Origin: Jiella pelagia
Lineage (GTDB): Bacteria > Pseudomonadota > Alphaproteobacteria > Rhizobiales > Rhizobiaceae
Direction: 5' to 3'
Assembly (NCBI RefSeq): GCF_026898155.1
Contig: NZ_CP114029.1
Coordinates: 2,770,001-2,834,000 of the forward strand
DNA length: 64,000 nucleotides
In this document: piece by piece, positions 54,856 through 63,777 of the stretch
Position numbering within the stretch: position 1 is the stretch's first letter
Layout: every line of letters starts with the position of its first letter
Position numbers and translations under genes: made by a program
The notes under the pieces: model-generated
Told to the model about the DNA's origin: nothing
Databases searched by the model: none
The model's input: only the letters and a program-made list of their open reading frames with translations

Positions 54856-55805
54856 ATGCGCGTCAGACCATATCTCGTAGCCATGGCACTGGTGATGGGG
54901 TCCTGCAGCCTCGCTTATTCGCAGGGCGTTACGAAATCGGAGTGGGGCAAGGACGACGAGGCTCGGCGCCGCCAATCTGATGACCGAGGCTTCGGTCATG
55001 CAGGCCAAGGACCTGATCACCAAGGGCAAGGTCTACAGCCTCGGACTGATCGTCGACAAGGACCTGCCGGCCTTCGCGCCGCGCTCGCTGTCGCTGACCA
55101 TCCTGCAGCCCGGTCAGACGGAGAACAGCGGCCTCGGCTCCAACGCCTTCACCTACAACGACGACATCTTCATGGGCTGGCTCGGCATCGGACCGCAGAT
55201 CGACGGGCTCGGCCATGCCGGCGTCGACCACGTCTATTACGGCGACCGGGCCCTCAACGACTTCGCCAAGCCCGACGGGCTGACCGAACTGGGCCTGGAA
55301 AAGCTGCCGGGCCTCGTCGGGCGGGGCATCCTCCTCGACATGGCGAAGTTCTACGGCCAGGACATCGTTCAGGAAGGCACGGCCTATACCGCGGACGACA
55401 TCAAGGCCGCCGCCAAAGCGCAGAACGTCGAGATCCGGAAGGGAGACGTCGTTTTGTTCCATTCCGGTTGGCTGAACCTCATCGATGGCGAGACGCCGGA
55501 TCTGAAGCGCTACGGCTCGGTCGAGCCGGGGGTCGGCGTGTCGGGTGCGGAATATCTGGCCGAGATCGGCGTCATGGCCGTCGGCGCCGACACCTGGGGC
55601 ATGGAGGTCGTTCCGGCTGAGGAAGAAGGAGCTGCCTTCAAGGTCCACCAGATCCTGCAACCCGAGCACGGCATCTACATCCTCGAGAACATGGACACCC
55701 GCGAGGCTCGCGGCGGACGGAGTCGGAGAGTATTTCTTCGTCCTCGGCCAGGCGCGGCTGCGGGGAGCGGCCCAGATGATCATCAATCCGATCGCCATTC
55801 GCTGA
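54856..55805 (+). CDS. Exported cyclase-family hydrolase (two one-base insertions, 54958-54964 and 55703-55709)
   Basis: GAGGCTC at 54958 and 55703 break the frame; GAGCTC at both gives a 315-residue protein. It starts with a signal peptide (MRVRPYLVAMALVMGSCSLA, ending YSQG). KDDELGAANLMTEASVMQAK opens the cyclase fold (PF04199, metal-dependent hydrolases related to kynurenine formamidase). The metal-site segment reads IDGLGHAGVDHVYYG, a variant of the usual HxGTHxDxPxH. GDVVLFHSGW, then VGADTWGMEVVPAE and HQILQPEHGIYILEN follow. It is likely periplasmic and would open a lactone or amide before uptake by the adjacent Liv-type transporter. Confidence 0.85.
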
Positions 55806-55954
55806 AGCGATAGGACCGGACTATAGGCGCGGGGCGGGATTGGCTATTTCCCAAGGCCCGCGCCGCTCTGTACGCTCCTGGTTCGGATGTCGCGCAGCTT
55901 TCGGAGGAGAGGGCTGCGCGGCCGGCGAGACGAACCATGGGAGGACTATCGACA

Positions 55955-57254
55955 ATGGCAGGACATCATATCCGCGCTGCGCTCTTGGGTGCGGCGCTTG
56001 CCGTCGGCGCGGTGCCGGCACTGGCGCAGGACGGCGGCAAGCCGGACGAGGTGAAGGTCGGCATCACCACCTTCCTGACCGGCCCGGCCTCGGTCTTCGG
56101 TGTTCCGGCGCGCGACGCGGCCGAGATGATCATCGCCAGGATGAACGAGAATGGCGGCATCGGCGGCGTGCCGATCCGGGCGAGCTTCATCGACGAAGGC
56201 GCCGGTGGCGAGGCGCTGACGGCCGAATTCCGGCGCAACGTCCAGGACGGCGCCGACGTGATGCTGGCCGCGATCTCGTCCGGCAACTGCACCCAGCTCG
56301 CGCCGCTCGCCGAAGATCTCGAGGTCATCAACCTCATGTGGGACTGCGGCACCCAGCGCATCTTCGAGGAGAACGACTACAAATACGTCTTCCGCACCCA
56401 GGCGAATGCGACGCCAGAAATGCTGGCGAGCGTTCTCTACCTCCTGAAGCAGAAGCCGGACTTCAAGACCATCGCCGTCGTCAACCAGGACTATGCCTGG
56501 GGCCGCGACAGCTGGGACATCTTCTCGACGGCGCTGAAGGCGATGAAGCCCGACGTCGAGGTGGTGGGCGAGTTCTTCCCGGCCTTCGGCGCGCCGGACT
56601 ATTCGACCGAGATCTCGCGCCTGTCCGCGCTTCGCCCGGACGTGATCCTGTCGACCTCCTGGGGCGGCGATCTCGACACCTTCGTGCGCCAGGCCGCGCA
56701 GCGCGGGCTCACCCAGCAGTCGACCTTCGTCCTGCCCCTGGCCGAGAGGCTCGCTCGAGCGTCTGGGTTCCGCCCTGCCGGAGGGCGTCATCGTCGGCGC
56801 GCGCGGCGACCACTACTTCCAGCACCCTGAGATGGTCGGCAAGGCGGACTTCGACACCTTCGTCAAGGACTTCAAGGACAAGACCGGCTCCTATCCGATC
56901 TATTCGGTCTTCCACATGGCGCAGGCCCTTTCCGCCCTCGACGCGGCCTACAAGAAGGCGATCGAGGCCAATGGCGGGCAATGGCCGAGCAAGGACCAGC
57001 TGGCCGCCGCCTTCGAAGGGCTCGAGTTCCAGGCTCACGGCCGTCCGATCACCATCCGCGAGGACAACCAGGGCATTGAGGCGCAGCTTCTCGGCACCAC
57101 GACGTCCTCGGACATGCCGTTCAAGACGCTCACCGACATCATGATCTTCGACGGCGGCCCGCTGACGGCGCCGGTGGGCGAGGAATCGGTCGAGTGGGTC
57201 CGCGGGCTCACCCCCGCTTTCGTCGACGAGATCGAGCCGACGACCTTCAAATAA
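55955..57254 (+). CDS. Branched-chain-amino-acid-type ABC transporter binding protein (one-base insertion at 56746-56752)
   Basis: From ATG 55955, ten bases after a GGGAGGA site, the signal peptide is AGHHIRAALLGAALAVGAVP, ending ALAQ. A further in-frame ATG at 55937 is less likely. The periplasmic-binding fold shows KVGITTFLTGPASVFGVPAR, EVINLMWDCGTQRIFEENDY and IAVVNQDYAWGRDSWDIF. GAGGCTC 56746-56752 breaks the frame; with GAGCTC it continues PLAESSLERLGSALPEGVIV, 432 residues in total. The ligand is unknown and need not be an amino acid. Confidence 0.88.
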
Positions 57255-57335
57255 GAGACGCGTTCACGCAAGGCGTCCGCGGGCTTCTTCAAGGCCCGCG
57301 GCGTCGCCGTGACGCTCTTTCGCGGAAAGACCGGA

Positions 57336-58241
57336 ATGAACGCGCAACTTTTCATCCTCGCGCTCTTCGACGGCGTCGCCTATGCGGCCCTCGTCTTCAT
57401 GGTCGCCGTCGGGCTGACCCTGATCTTCGGCGTCTTGCGGGTGCTCAACGTCGCCCACGGCTCGCTCTATGCGATCGGCGCCTATGTGACGGTGTCCATC
57501 GGATCGGCGATCTTCGCCGCCGGCTATTCGCCGGTGCTGGCCTTTCCGCTGATGCTGGTCGCGGCCATTCTCGTCGGCGTCGTCCTCGGCGGACTGATGG
57601 AAAAGCTGCTGCTCAGCCGGATCTACGACCGGCCGGAGGTGCTGCAGCTGCTCGTCACCTTCGCCGTCTTCATGATGCTCGAAGACGTGCAGCGTCTGGT
57701 CTGGGGCAACCAGCCCTATTTCCAGTCGGCCGCCGTCAATCTGCTCGGCAACATCGAACTCTTCGGTGTCTTCTATACCAGCTACCAGTTGATCTTCCTG
57801 CCACTCGTCGCGCTGGCGACGCTGATCGGCCTGCGCCTGTTCCTGCGCCGCACGCTGACCGGCAAGCTGATCACCGCCGTCACCGAAGACCGCGAGGCGG
57901 CTCAGTTCATCGGCATCAATGCCGAGCGCGTCTATCTTCTGACGTTCATCGCCGGCGCCGCCCTCGCCGGTCTCGGCGGCGCGCTCGCCTCGCCGACGAC
58001 CTCGGTTCTGCCGGGCATCGGCACCGAAATGATCGTCCTTTCCTTCGCCGTGGTGGCGACCGCCGGTCTCGGCCAGATCGAAGGCGCGGCCGTCGCGGCG
58101 CTGCTGATCGGCCTCGGGCGCTCCTTCGCGGTCTATCTCTATCCGGAGCTTCAGGTCCTGGTCCCCTATCTCATCATGCTTCTCGTGCTCCTGGTCCGGC
58201 CGGAAGGCCTGTTCGGCAGCCCCGCAGCGCGCAAGATCTGA
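57336..58241 (+). CDS. LivH-type ABC transporter permease
   Basis: The protein starts MNAQLFILALFDGVAYAALV; GTG 57309 is an alternative nine codons upstream. About 301 residues with eight or more spans. Family segments are LRVLNVAHGSLYAIGAYVTV, AVTEDREAAQFIGINAERVY (the cytoplasmic coupling loop) and GLGQIEGAAVAALLIGLGRS. It forms the channel with the following LivM-type gene, eleven bases on. Confidence 0.88.
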   Translation: MNAQLFILALFDGVAYAALVFMVAVGLTLIFGVLRVLNVAHGSLYAIGAYVTVSIGSAIFAAGYSPVLAFPLMLVAAILVGVVLGGLMEKLLLSRIYDRPEVLQLLVTFAVFMMLEDVQRLVWGNQPYFQSAAVNLLGNIELFGVFYTSYQLIFLPLVALATLIGLRLFLRRTLTGKLITAVTEDREAAQFIGINAERVYLLTFIAGAALAGLGGALASPTTSVLPGIGTEMIVLSFAVVATAGLGQIEGAAVAALLIGLGRSFAVYLYPELQVLVPYLIMLLVLLVRPEGLFGSPAARKI

Positions 58242-58251
58242 CGGGGGCCCC

Positions 58252-59256
58252 ATGACATTTCCCCGCAGAGCCATCCTTCCGGCCATCCTCGTCGCCGCGC
58301 TGGCGCTGGTCCCGATCCTCGCGCCCTTCCTGCAGGTCGTCCTGATCTTCGCGCTGATGAAGGGCATCGCCGTCCTCGGCGTCACGGTCCTTCTCAGGGC
58401 CGGACAGGTGAGCTTCGGCCACGCGCTGTTCTTCGGCATCGCCGCCTATGCCGGCGCGTTCCTGGCGGCTTCGCCCTTCGACGACCTCGTGCTCCTGGTG
58501 CTGGCGGGCCTCGTGGCCTCGGCGGTGACCGGCCTCGTCGTCGGTCTCTTCGTCGCGCGTTACCGCGGCATCTTCTTCGCCATGCTGAATCTCGCCTTCT
58601 CGATGATCTTCTGGTCGATCCTCGAGAAGTTCTACTACCTCACCGGCGGCGCGGATGGTCTCAGGCAGCCGCGCCCGACGGTGCTCGGCATGGCCTTCGA
58701 GCGCGGACCGTTCGAGGACATCCTCTATTATGTCGCGCTGGGGCTCGCGCTTCTCCTCGGCTGGTTCGTCATCCGCTTTCTGGGCAGCCCGATCGGCCAG
58801 CTCTTCCAGACGGTGAAGACCAACGAGACGCGGCTCGAATATCTCGGCATCTCGCCCCGCGTCGCGCTGATCAAGGGCTATGTCCTGTCGGCGGCGCTCT
58901 GCGGCGTCGGCGGCGTGTTGATGGCGACGGCGCAGGGGATCGTGACGCCGAGCTATGCCTACTGGGTGCGCTCGGGCGAGATGGTGTTCATCGCCGTCCT
59001 CGGCGGTGCCGGCTCAGTCGCCGGCGCCTTCGCCGGCTCGATCGCCTACGAGCTGGTGCGCACCTATGCCGCCGCCTTCGCCGGCGACATCTGGCAGCTT
59101 TTGCTCGGTGCCTTCCTCCTCGTCATCATCCTGTTCGCGCCCGGCGGCCTCGTCGGCATCTACAACAGCCTGTTCGACCGGGCCCGGCGGGGGACCTCGG
59201 GGTCTGGGAAGCGTGAGACTGGCGTGCCCGCCAAGTCGGCGGAGGTCCGCTCATGA
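58252..59256 (+). CDS. LivM-type ABC transporter permease
   Basis: The 334-residue permease has about nine spans, with LRAGQVSFGHALFFGIAAYA near residue 46, TVKTNETRLEYLGISPRVAL (coupling loop, about 185-204) and VLGGAGSVAGAFAGSIAYEL. The last residues overlap the ATG of the LivG-type gene by four bases. Confidence 0.9.
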   Translation: MTFPRRAILPAILVAALALVPILAPFLQVVLIFALMKGIAVLGVTVLLRAGQVSFGHALFFGIAAYAGAFLAASPFDDLVLLVLAGLVASAVTGLVVGLFVARYRGIFFAMLNLAFSMIFWSILEKFYYLTGGADGLRQPRPTVLGMAFERGPFEDILYYVALGLALLLGWFVIRFLGSPIGQLFQTVKTNETRLEYLGISPRVALIKGYVLSAALCGVGGVLMATAQGIVTPSYAYWVRSGEMVFIAVLGGAGSVAGAFAGSIAYELVRTYAAAFAGDIWQLLLGAFLLVIILFAPGGLVGIYNSLFDRARRGTSGSGKRETGVPAKSAEVRS

Positions 59257-60011
59257 ATGCGAGCCCTTATCTTCTCGAAGCCCGCGACCTGCAGATCCGT
59301 TTCGGCGGCGTCGTGGCTGCCGACGGCGTCGACCTTGCCATCACCGAGGGACGCAACCTCGCGATCATCGGGCCGAACGGCGCCGGCAAGACCACCTTCC
59401 TCAACATCTGCACCGGCTGGATCAAGCCGAGCCGCGGCCGTGTCGCGTTTCGCGGCCGCGACATCACGCGGATGGCGCCGCGCAAGATCTGCCGGATCGG
59501 AATCGCCCGGGCGTTCCAGCACCCGCAGCTCTTCACCGAGCATACCGCGATCGAAAACATGCTGATCGCGGCCTCGGCGCGAAGCGGCCGGCAGAACCCG
59601 TTCATCGACATGCACAATTTGCCGGAACGCGGCGAGATGATGCATCTCCTCGACATGGTGGGCTGCGCCGATGTCGCTGATCGGATGGTCGTTGAGCTGT
59701 CGGAGGGGCAGCGCAAGCTGATCGACATCGCCATCGCGCTGGCGATGAAGCCGGCGCTGCTCCTGATGGACGAGCCGACCTCCGGCGTTGCCTCGGCCGA
59801 GAAGTTCCAGATCATGGATATCCTGGTGAAGACGCTGGCCGAGGCGAAGGTCACCGCCGTCTTCGTCGAGCACGACATGGGCATCGTCGAAAACTATGCC
59901 GACGAGGTCGCCGTCTGGTCCGGCGGCAAGGTCCAGTTCAAGGGCACGCCGCAGGAGGTGTTGCAGCATCCCGAGGTGATCCGCGACGTCATCGGCGGGG
60001 AGGTGGCCTGA
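59253..60011 (+). CDS. LivG-type ABC transporter ATPase
   Basis: A 252-residue ATPase with Walker A GPNGAGKTT (about 37-45), Q-loop ARAFQHPQLF, signature LSEGQRKLIDIAIAL, Walker B LLLMDEPTSGV and H-loop VFVEHDMGIV. The signature LSEGQ differs from the common LSGGQ but is tolerated in this branch. It overlaps both neighbours by one to four bases. Confidence 0.92.
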   Translation: MNASPYLLEARDLQIRFGGVVAADGVDLAITEGRNLAIIGPNGAGKTTFLNICTGWIKPSRGRVAFRGRDITRMAPRKICRIGIARAFQHPQLFTEHTAIENMLIAASARSGRQNPFIDMHNLPERGEMMHLLDMVGCADVADRMVVELSEGQRKLIDIAIALAMKPALLLMDEPTSGVASAEKFQIMDILVKTLAEAKVTAVFVEHDMGIVENYADEVAVWSGGKVQFKGTPQEVLQHPEVIRDVIGGEVA

Positions 60012-60685
60012 TGCTTCAGTTCGACGATGTCGATGTCTTCATCGACGGCGTGCCGATCCTGCGCAATCTCAGCTTCCGCGTTGCGCCCTCGGAGACGGTC
60101 GCGCTGATCGGTCGCAACGGCGCCGGCAAGACCACCACCTTGCGGTCCGTCATGGGCTTCACCGACGTTCGCGGCGCAATTCGCGTCGGCGGCGAGGATG
60201 TGACGAAGCTCGCCGCGCCGCAGCGGCCCACCCTCGGCATCGGCTATGCGCCGGAGGACCGGCGGCTGTTCTCGGCCTTCTCGGTGGAGGAGAACATCCT
60301 CCTGCCGGGGCAGGTCGCCAAGCTCGGCTCGGCCGAAATCTCCCGCCGCCTCGACAAGGTCTACACCATCCTGCCGGAGCTGAAGGAGATGGCCGGCCGG
60401 CCGGCCGGCAACGTCTCCGGCGGGCAGGGCAAGATGGTGGCCCTCGGCCGCGCCCTGATGATCGGCACGAAGCTCCTGATGCTGGACGAGCCCTTCCAGG
60501 GCCTCGCGCCGGCGCTTGCCCATCGCTACGCCGAGGCGCTCGGCAAGCTGCGCGACGTCGATCCCGACGTGACCCTCATCATCACCGAGAGCAATCCGCA
60601 GCTTCTGAAGAGCTTCGCCCGCCGGACGCTCACGATCGAACGCGGCGAGATCGCCGAAGACACCCGAAAGGAGGACGCAGCATGA
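60011..60685 (+). CDS. LivF-type ABC transporter ATPase
   Basis: A 224-residue ATPase, partner of the previous one, with Walker A GRNGAGKTT, then GYAPEDRRLFSAFSVEEN. Signature VSGGQGKMVALGRALM and Walker B LLMLDEPFQGL. TGATG links it to the LivG-type gene and four bases overlap with the aldehyde dehydrogenase gene, so transporter and enzymes are one operon. Confidence 0.92.
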   Translation: MLQFDDVDVFIDGVPILRNLSFRVAPSETVALIGRNGAGKTTTLRSVMGFTDVRGAIRVGGEDVTKLAAPQRPTLGIGYAPEDRRLFSAFSVEENILLPGQVAKLGSAEISRRLDKVYTILPELKEMAGRPAGNVSGGQGKMVALGRALMIGTKLLMLDEPFQGLAPALAHRYAEALGKLRDVDPDVTLIITESNPQLLKSFARRTLTIERGEIAEDTRKEDAA

Positions 60686-62133
60686 GCCATGCCGCGCCGA
60701 AAATGCCGCAGCCGCTCAATCTGATCGGCGGATCGTGGGTCCCTGCAAAGAGCGGCAAGACGATCGACGTCGTCTCGCCCTCCGATGGCGAAACGATCGC
60801 CTCGCTCGCCGACAGCGGACCCGACGACATCGACGCCGCAGTCGCTGCCGCACGCAAGGCCTATGAGGGCGACTGGGGCAGGCTCACCGCGGTCGAGCGC
60901 GGCCGGCTGTTGATGAAGCTCGGCACGCTGATCACCCGCGACGCGGAGGAACTCGCGCTGATCGAGAGCCTCGACAACGGCAAGCCGATCGGCCAGGCGC
61001 GGGCCGACATGGTCGCCGCCGCCCGCTATTTCGAGTTCTACGGCTCGGCGGCCGACAAGGTCCATGGCGAGGTCGTGCCCTTCATGTCCGGCTTCGACGT
61101 CAAGGTGGTGCGCGAGCCCCATGGCGTCACCGGCCACATCATTCCCTGGAACTATCCGGCGCAGATGTTCGGCCGCACGCTCGCGCCGGCGCTTGCCATG
61201 GGCAACGCCACCGTCATCAAGCCGGCGGAGGAGGCCTGCCTGACGACGCTGCGGATTGCAGCCCTCGCCGAGGAGGCCGGGTTTCCGGCCGGCGCGATCA
61301 ATCTCGTCACCGGCTACGGCCATGTCGCAGGCGCGGCTCTGTCGAAGCATCGCGGCATCGACTTCATTTCCTTCACCGGATCTCCCGAAGTGGGCGTGAT
61401 GATCCAGACCGAGGCGGCGAAGAACTTCATCGGTTGCACGCTGGAGCTCGGCGGCAAGTCGCCGCAGATCGTCTTCGCCGACGCCGATCTCGATCGCGCC
61501 CTGCCGGTGGTCGCCAACGCGATCGTCCAGAATGGCGGCCAGACCTGCTCGGCCGGCAGCCGCCTCCTCGTCGAGCGCTCGATCTGGGACGACGTCACCG
61601 GCCGCCTGAAGGCGCATTTCGAGAAGCTGGTCGCGGCGCCCGCCATGGAGAACGGCTCGCTCGGGCCGCTGATCTCGGCCCGGCAGAAGAAGCGCGTCGA
61701 AACCTTCCTGGCCGAGGCGAGCGCGCCGGTCATCGCCCGCGGCAAGCTCGCCGACGGACTGCCCGAAGGCGGCTTCTACGTCGCACCGGCCCTGCTCGGC
61801 CCGGTCGATCCGAAATCGGCGCTCGGCCAGGACGAGGTCTTCGGCCCGGTGCTGGCGGCCATGCCCTTCGACGACGAGGCGGATGCGATCGCGATCGCCA
61901 ACGACACAGACTACGGCCTTGCCGCCGGCGTCTGGACCCGTGACGGCGACCGCCAGCAGCGCGTCGCCAAGGCCATGCGCTGCGGCCAGGTCTTCATCAA
62001 CGGCTATGGCGCCGGCGGCGGCATCGAACTGCCCTTCGGCGGCGTGCGCAAATCCGGCCACGGCCGCGAGAAGGGCTTCGAGGCCCTCTTGGAATTCTCG
62101 ACGATCAAGACGATCGTTCACAATCACGGTTGA
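60682..62133 (+). CDS. NAD(P)-dependent aldehyde dehydrogenase
   Basis: This 483-residue ALDH has cofactor-site SFTGSPEVGV (about 230-239), general-base Glu in TLELGGKSPQIVFADADL and the catalytic Cys in NGGQTCSAGSRLLVE (about 293). HIIPWNYPAQMF and GVRKSGHGREKG are standard. It would oxidise an aldehyde intermediate to a carboxylate. Four-base overlap with the LivF-type gene places it in the transport operon. GAGCCTC 60966-60972 is in-frame and genuine; an intact GAGCTC is at 61444-61449. Confidence 0.9.
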   Translation: MSHAAPKMPQPLNLIGGSWVPAKSGKTIDVVSPSDGETIASLADSGPDDIDAAVAAARKAYEGDWGRLTAVERGRLLMKLGTLITRDAEELALIESLDNGKPIGQARADMVAAARYFEFYGSAADKVHGEVVPFMSGFDVKVVREPHGVTGHIIPWNYPAQMFGRTLAPALAMGNATVIKPAEEACLTTLRIAALAEEAGFPAGAINLVTGYGHVAGAALSKHRGIDFISFTGSPEVGVMIQTEAAKNFIGCTLELGGKSPQIVFADADLDRALPVVANAIVQNGGQTCSAGSRLLVERSIWDDVTGRLKAHFEKLVAAPAMENGSLGPLISARQKKRVETFLAEASAPVIARGKLADGLPEGGFYVAPALLGPVDPKSALGQDEVFGPVLAAMPFDDEADAIAIANDTDYGLAAGVWTRDGDRQQRVAKAMRCGQVFINGYGAGGGIELPFGGVRKSGHGREKGFEALLEFSTIKTIVHNHG

Positions 62134-62150
62134 AGGCAGGGGAGAACACC

Positions 62151-62900
62151 ATGCGGCTCGAAGGAAAACGCTGTCTCGTCACCGGCGCGGCCTCCGGCTT
62201 CGGCAGGGGCATCGCCGAGAAGTTCACGGCTGAAGGCGCCAGGGTCGCCGTCGTCGACATGAACGGCGAGGGCGCCGTCGCCGTCGCCGCGGCCATCGGC
62301 AACGGGGCGATCGCCATCACCTGCGATGTCACCAGGGCCGAAGACGTCGAGGCGGCCGTCGCCAAGATGGAAACCGAGTTCGGCGGCATCGACGTCATCG
62401 TCAACAATGCCGGCTGGTCCAACAAGAACGCGCCCCTGATGGAGACCGACGAGGCGACGATGAGGAAGCTCTATGACGTCAACGTCATGTCGATCTTCCA
62501 CATGACCAAGGCGATCGTGCCGCGCTGGCGCGCCGGCAAGGGCGGCGTGATGATCAATGTCGGTTCGACCGCCGGCATCCGCCCGCGTCCCGGCCTGACC
62601 TGGTACAATTCCTCCAAGGGCGCGGCCAACCTGATGACGCGTTCGCTCGCCGTCGAGCTCGCGCCGGACAAGATCCGCGTCTGCGGCCTTGCCCCGGTGA
62701 TGGGCGCGACGGCGCTTCTGGAAAACTTCATGGGCATGCCCGACACGCCGGAGAACCGCGAGCGCTTCATCGCAACGATCCCGCTCGGCCGGCTGTCCGA
62801 GCCGCGCGACGTCGCCAATGCCGCGGCGTTCCTCGCCTCCGACGAGGCGGACTTCCTGACCGGCGTCATCCTCGAAGTGGATGGCGGGCGGACGATCTGA
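62151..62900 (+). CDS. Short-chain dehydrogenase/reductase
   Basis: A 249-residue classical SDR from ATG 62151 (GGGGAG upstream; an earlier in-frame TTG is unlikely). Cofactor loop TGAASGFGRGIA, VVDMNGEG with the Asp favouring NAD, VNNAGWSNKN, and active-site NVGSTAGIRPRPGLTWYNSS followed by K. It likely oxidises a hydroxy compound to a ketone or aldehyde in the same pathway as the preceding ALDH. An intact GAGCTC is at 62654-62659. Confidence 0.88.
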   Translation: MRLEGKRCLVTGAASGFGRGIAEKFTAEGARVAVVDMNGEGAVAVAAAIGNGAIAITCDVTRAEDVEAAVAKMETEFGGIDVIVNNAGWSNKNAPLMETDEATMRKLYDVNVMSIFHMTKAIVPRWRAGKGGVMINVGSTAGIRPRPGLTWYNSSKGAANLMTRSLAVELAPDKIRVCGLAPVMGATALLENFMGMPDTPENRERFIATIPLGRLSEPRDVANAAAFLASDEADFLTGVILEVDGGRTI

Positions 62901-63745
62901 TGGACGCGGCAATCAGGGCCGAATGCGAGGCCTATGTCGGGCGCCGGCGCAGCGTGACGGACACGTTGGCGCCGGAGACGGCCAAAAAGCTCGCGACGCT
63001 GCTCGGGCAGCCAGTGCCCGACGCGGTGTTGCCGCCGACCTGGCACTGGGCCTATTTCAACCACGGCTATCCGATCGCCGATTGCGGCGAGGACGGCCAT
63101 GAGCGGCTCGGCCTGTTCCTGCCGCCGGCGCCGTTTCACCGGCGGATGTGGGCGGCGGGTGACGTGACGGTCCACAAGCCGTTGCGGCTCGGCGTCGAGG
63201 CAACGCGGCAATCGACGATCAAGGCGGTGGACTTCAAGTCCGGCAAGAGCGGAGATCTCTGCTTCGTCACGGTGGAACACGCGATCTCGCAGAGCGGCGA
63301 GACGGCCATCGACGAAATCCAGACCGTCGTCTACCGCGATCGCGGGCTTCCCGACAAAGCCCTGCGCCAGCCGTCGGATCCCGTTCCGGCGGGCTATTTC
63401 GTCCATCGCGACATGGAACTCTATTTCTATTCCGCGCTAACCCACAACGGCCACCGCATCCACTGGGACCGCGATTTCTGCCGCATGGTGGAGGGCTATC
63501 CCGGCCTCGTCGTCCATGGCCCGCTGATGGCGACGAAGCTTTGCGATGCGATGCTGTCTCGGGCGGATGGCGGCGCAGCGCTGGGGGATAAGCCGGGCTG
63601 CCGCTTCGCCTTCCGGGCGCTGGCGCCGGTCTTCGACACGACGCCGATCCGCTTCGTCTTCGATGCCGATGGCGCTATCGGAGACGGCAAGGTCGAGCGC
63701 TCCGACGGCGTCACCTCGATGAAGGCGACGCTGACGCGCAGCTGA
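62900..63745 (+). CDS. MaoC/HTD2-like acyl-CoA hydratase (mesaconyl/itaconyl-CoA hydratase family)
   Basis: This 281-residue protein has a double hot-dog fold. WHWAYFNHGYP near residue 49 and the C-terminal LYFYSALTHNGHRIHWDRDF, then VEGYPGLVVHGPLMATKL contain the conserved His/Asp and the FAS1-like dehydratase consensus. Relatives include mesaconyl-C4-CoA hydratase and itaconyl-CoA hydratase of the Ich type. The start overlaps the SDR stop (TGATG). A CitE-type lyase gene lies directly downstream on the other strand, the pair used in C5 dicarboxylate degradation. Confidence 0.85.
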   Translation: MDAAIRAECEAYVGRRRSVTDTLAPETAKKLATLLGQPVPDAVLPPTWHWAYFNHGYPIADCGEDGHERLGLFLPPAPFHRRMWAAGDVTVHKPLRLGVEATRQSTIKAVDFKSGKSGDLCFVTVEHAISQSGETAIDEIQTVVYRDRGLPDKALRQPSDPVPAGYFVHRDMELYFYSALTHNGHRIHWDRDFCRMVEGYPGLVVHGPLMATKLCDAMLSRADGGAALGDKPGCRFAFRALAPVFDTTPIRFVFDADGAIGDGKVERSDGVTSMKATLTRS

Positions 63746-63777
63746 GGTGGGCGACCGTCTCGAACCGGCGAATGATT

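Noticed and set aside
6208..57254. Reading the twelve broken genes as pseudogenes or as programmed frameshifting
   Set aside because: All sixteen breaks are the same one-base insertion at one palindrome, codon use and motifs are intact on both sides, and two breaks occur within the same gene in four cases. Neither decay nor ribosomal frameshifting would produce this.
10846..60972. Other GAGCCTC/GAGGCTC heptamers (10846, 15628, 20514, 31230, 47146, 52921, 52931, 60966)
   Set aside because: These are in frame within conserved protein segments, and removing a base would break the gene, so they are genuine sequence and not part of the insertion pattern.
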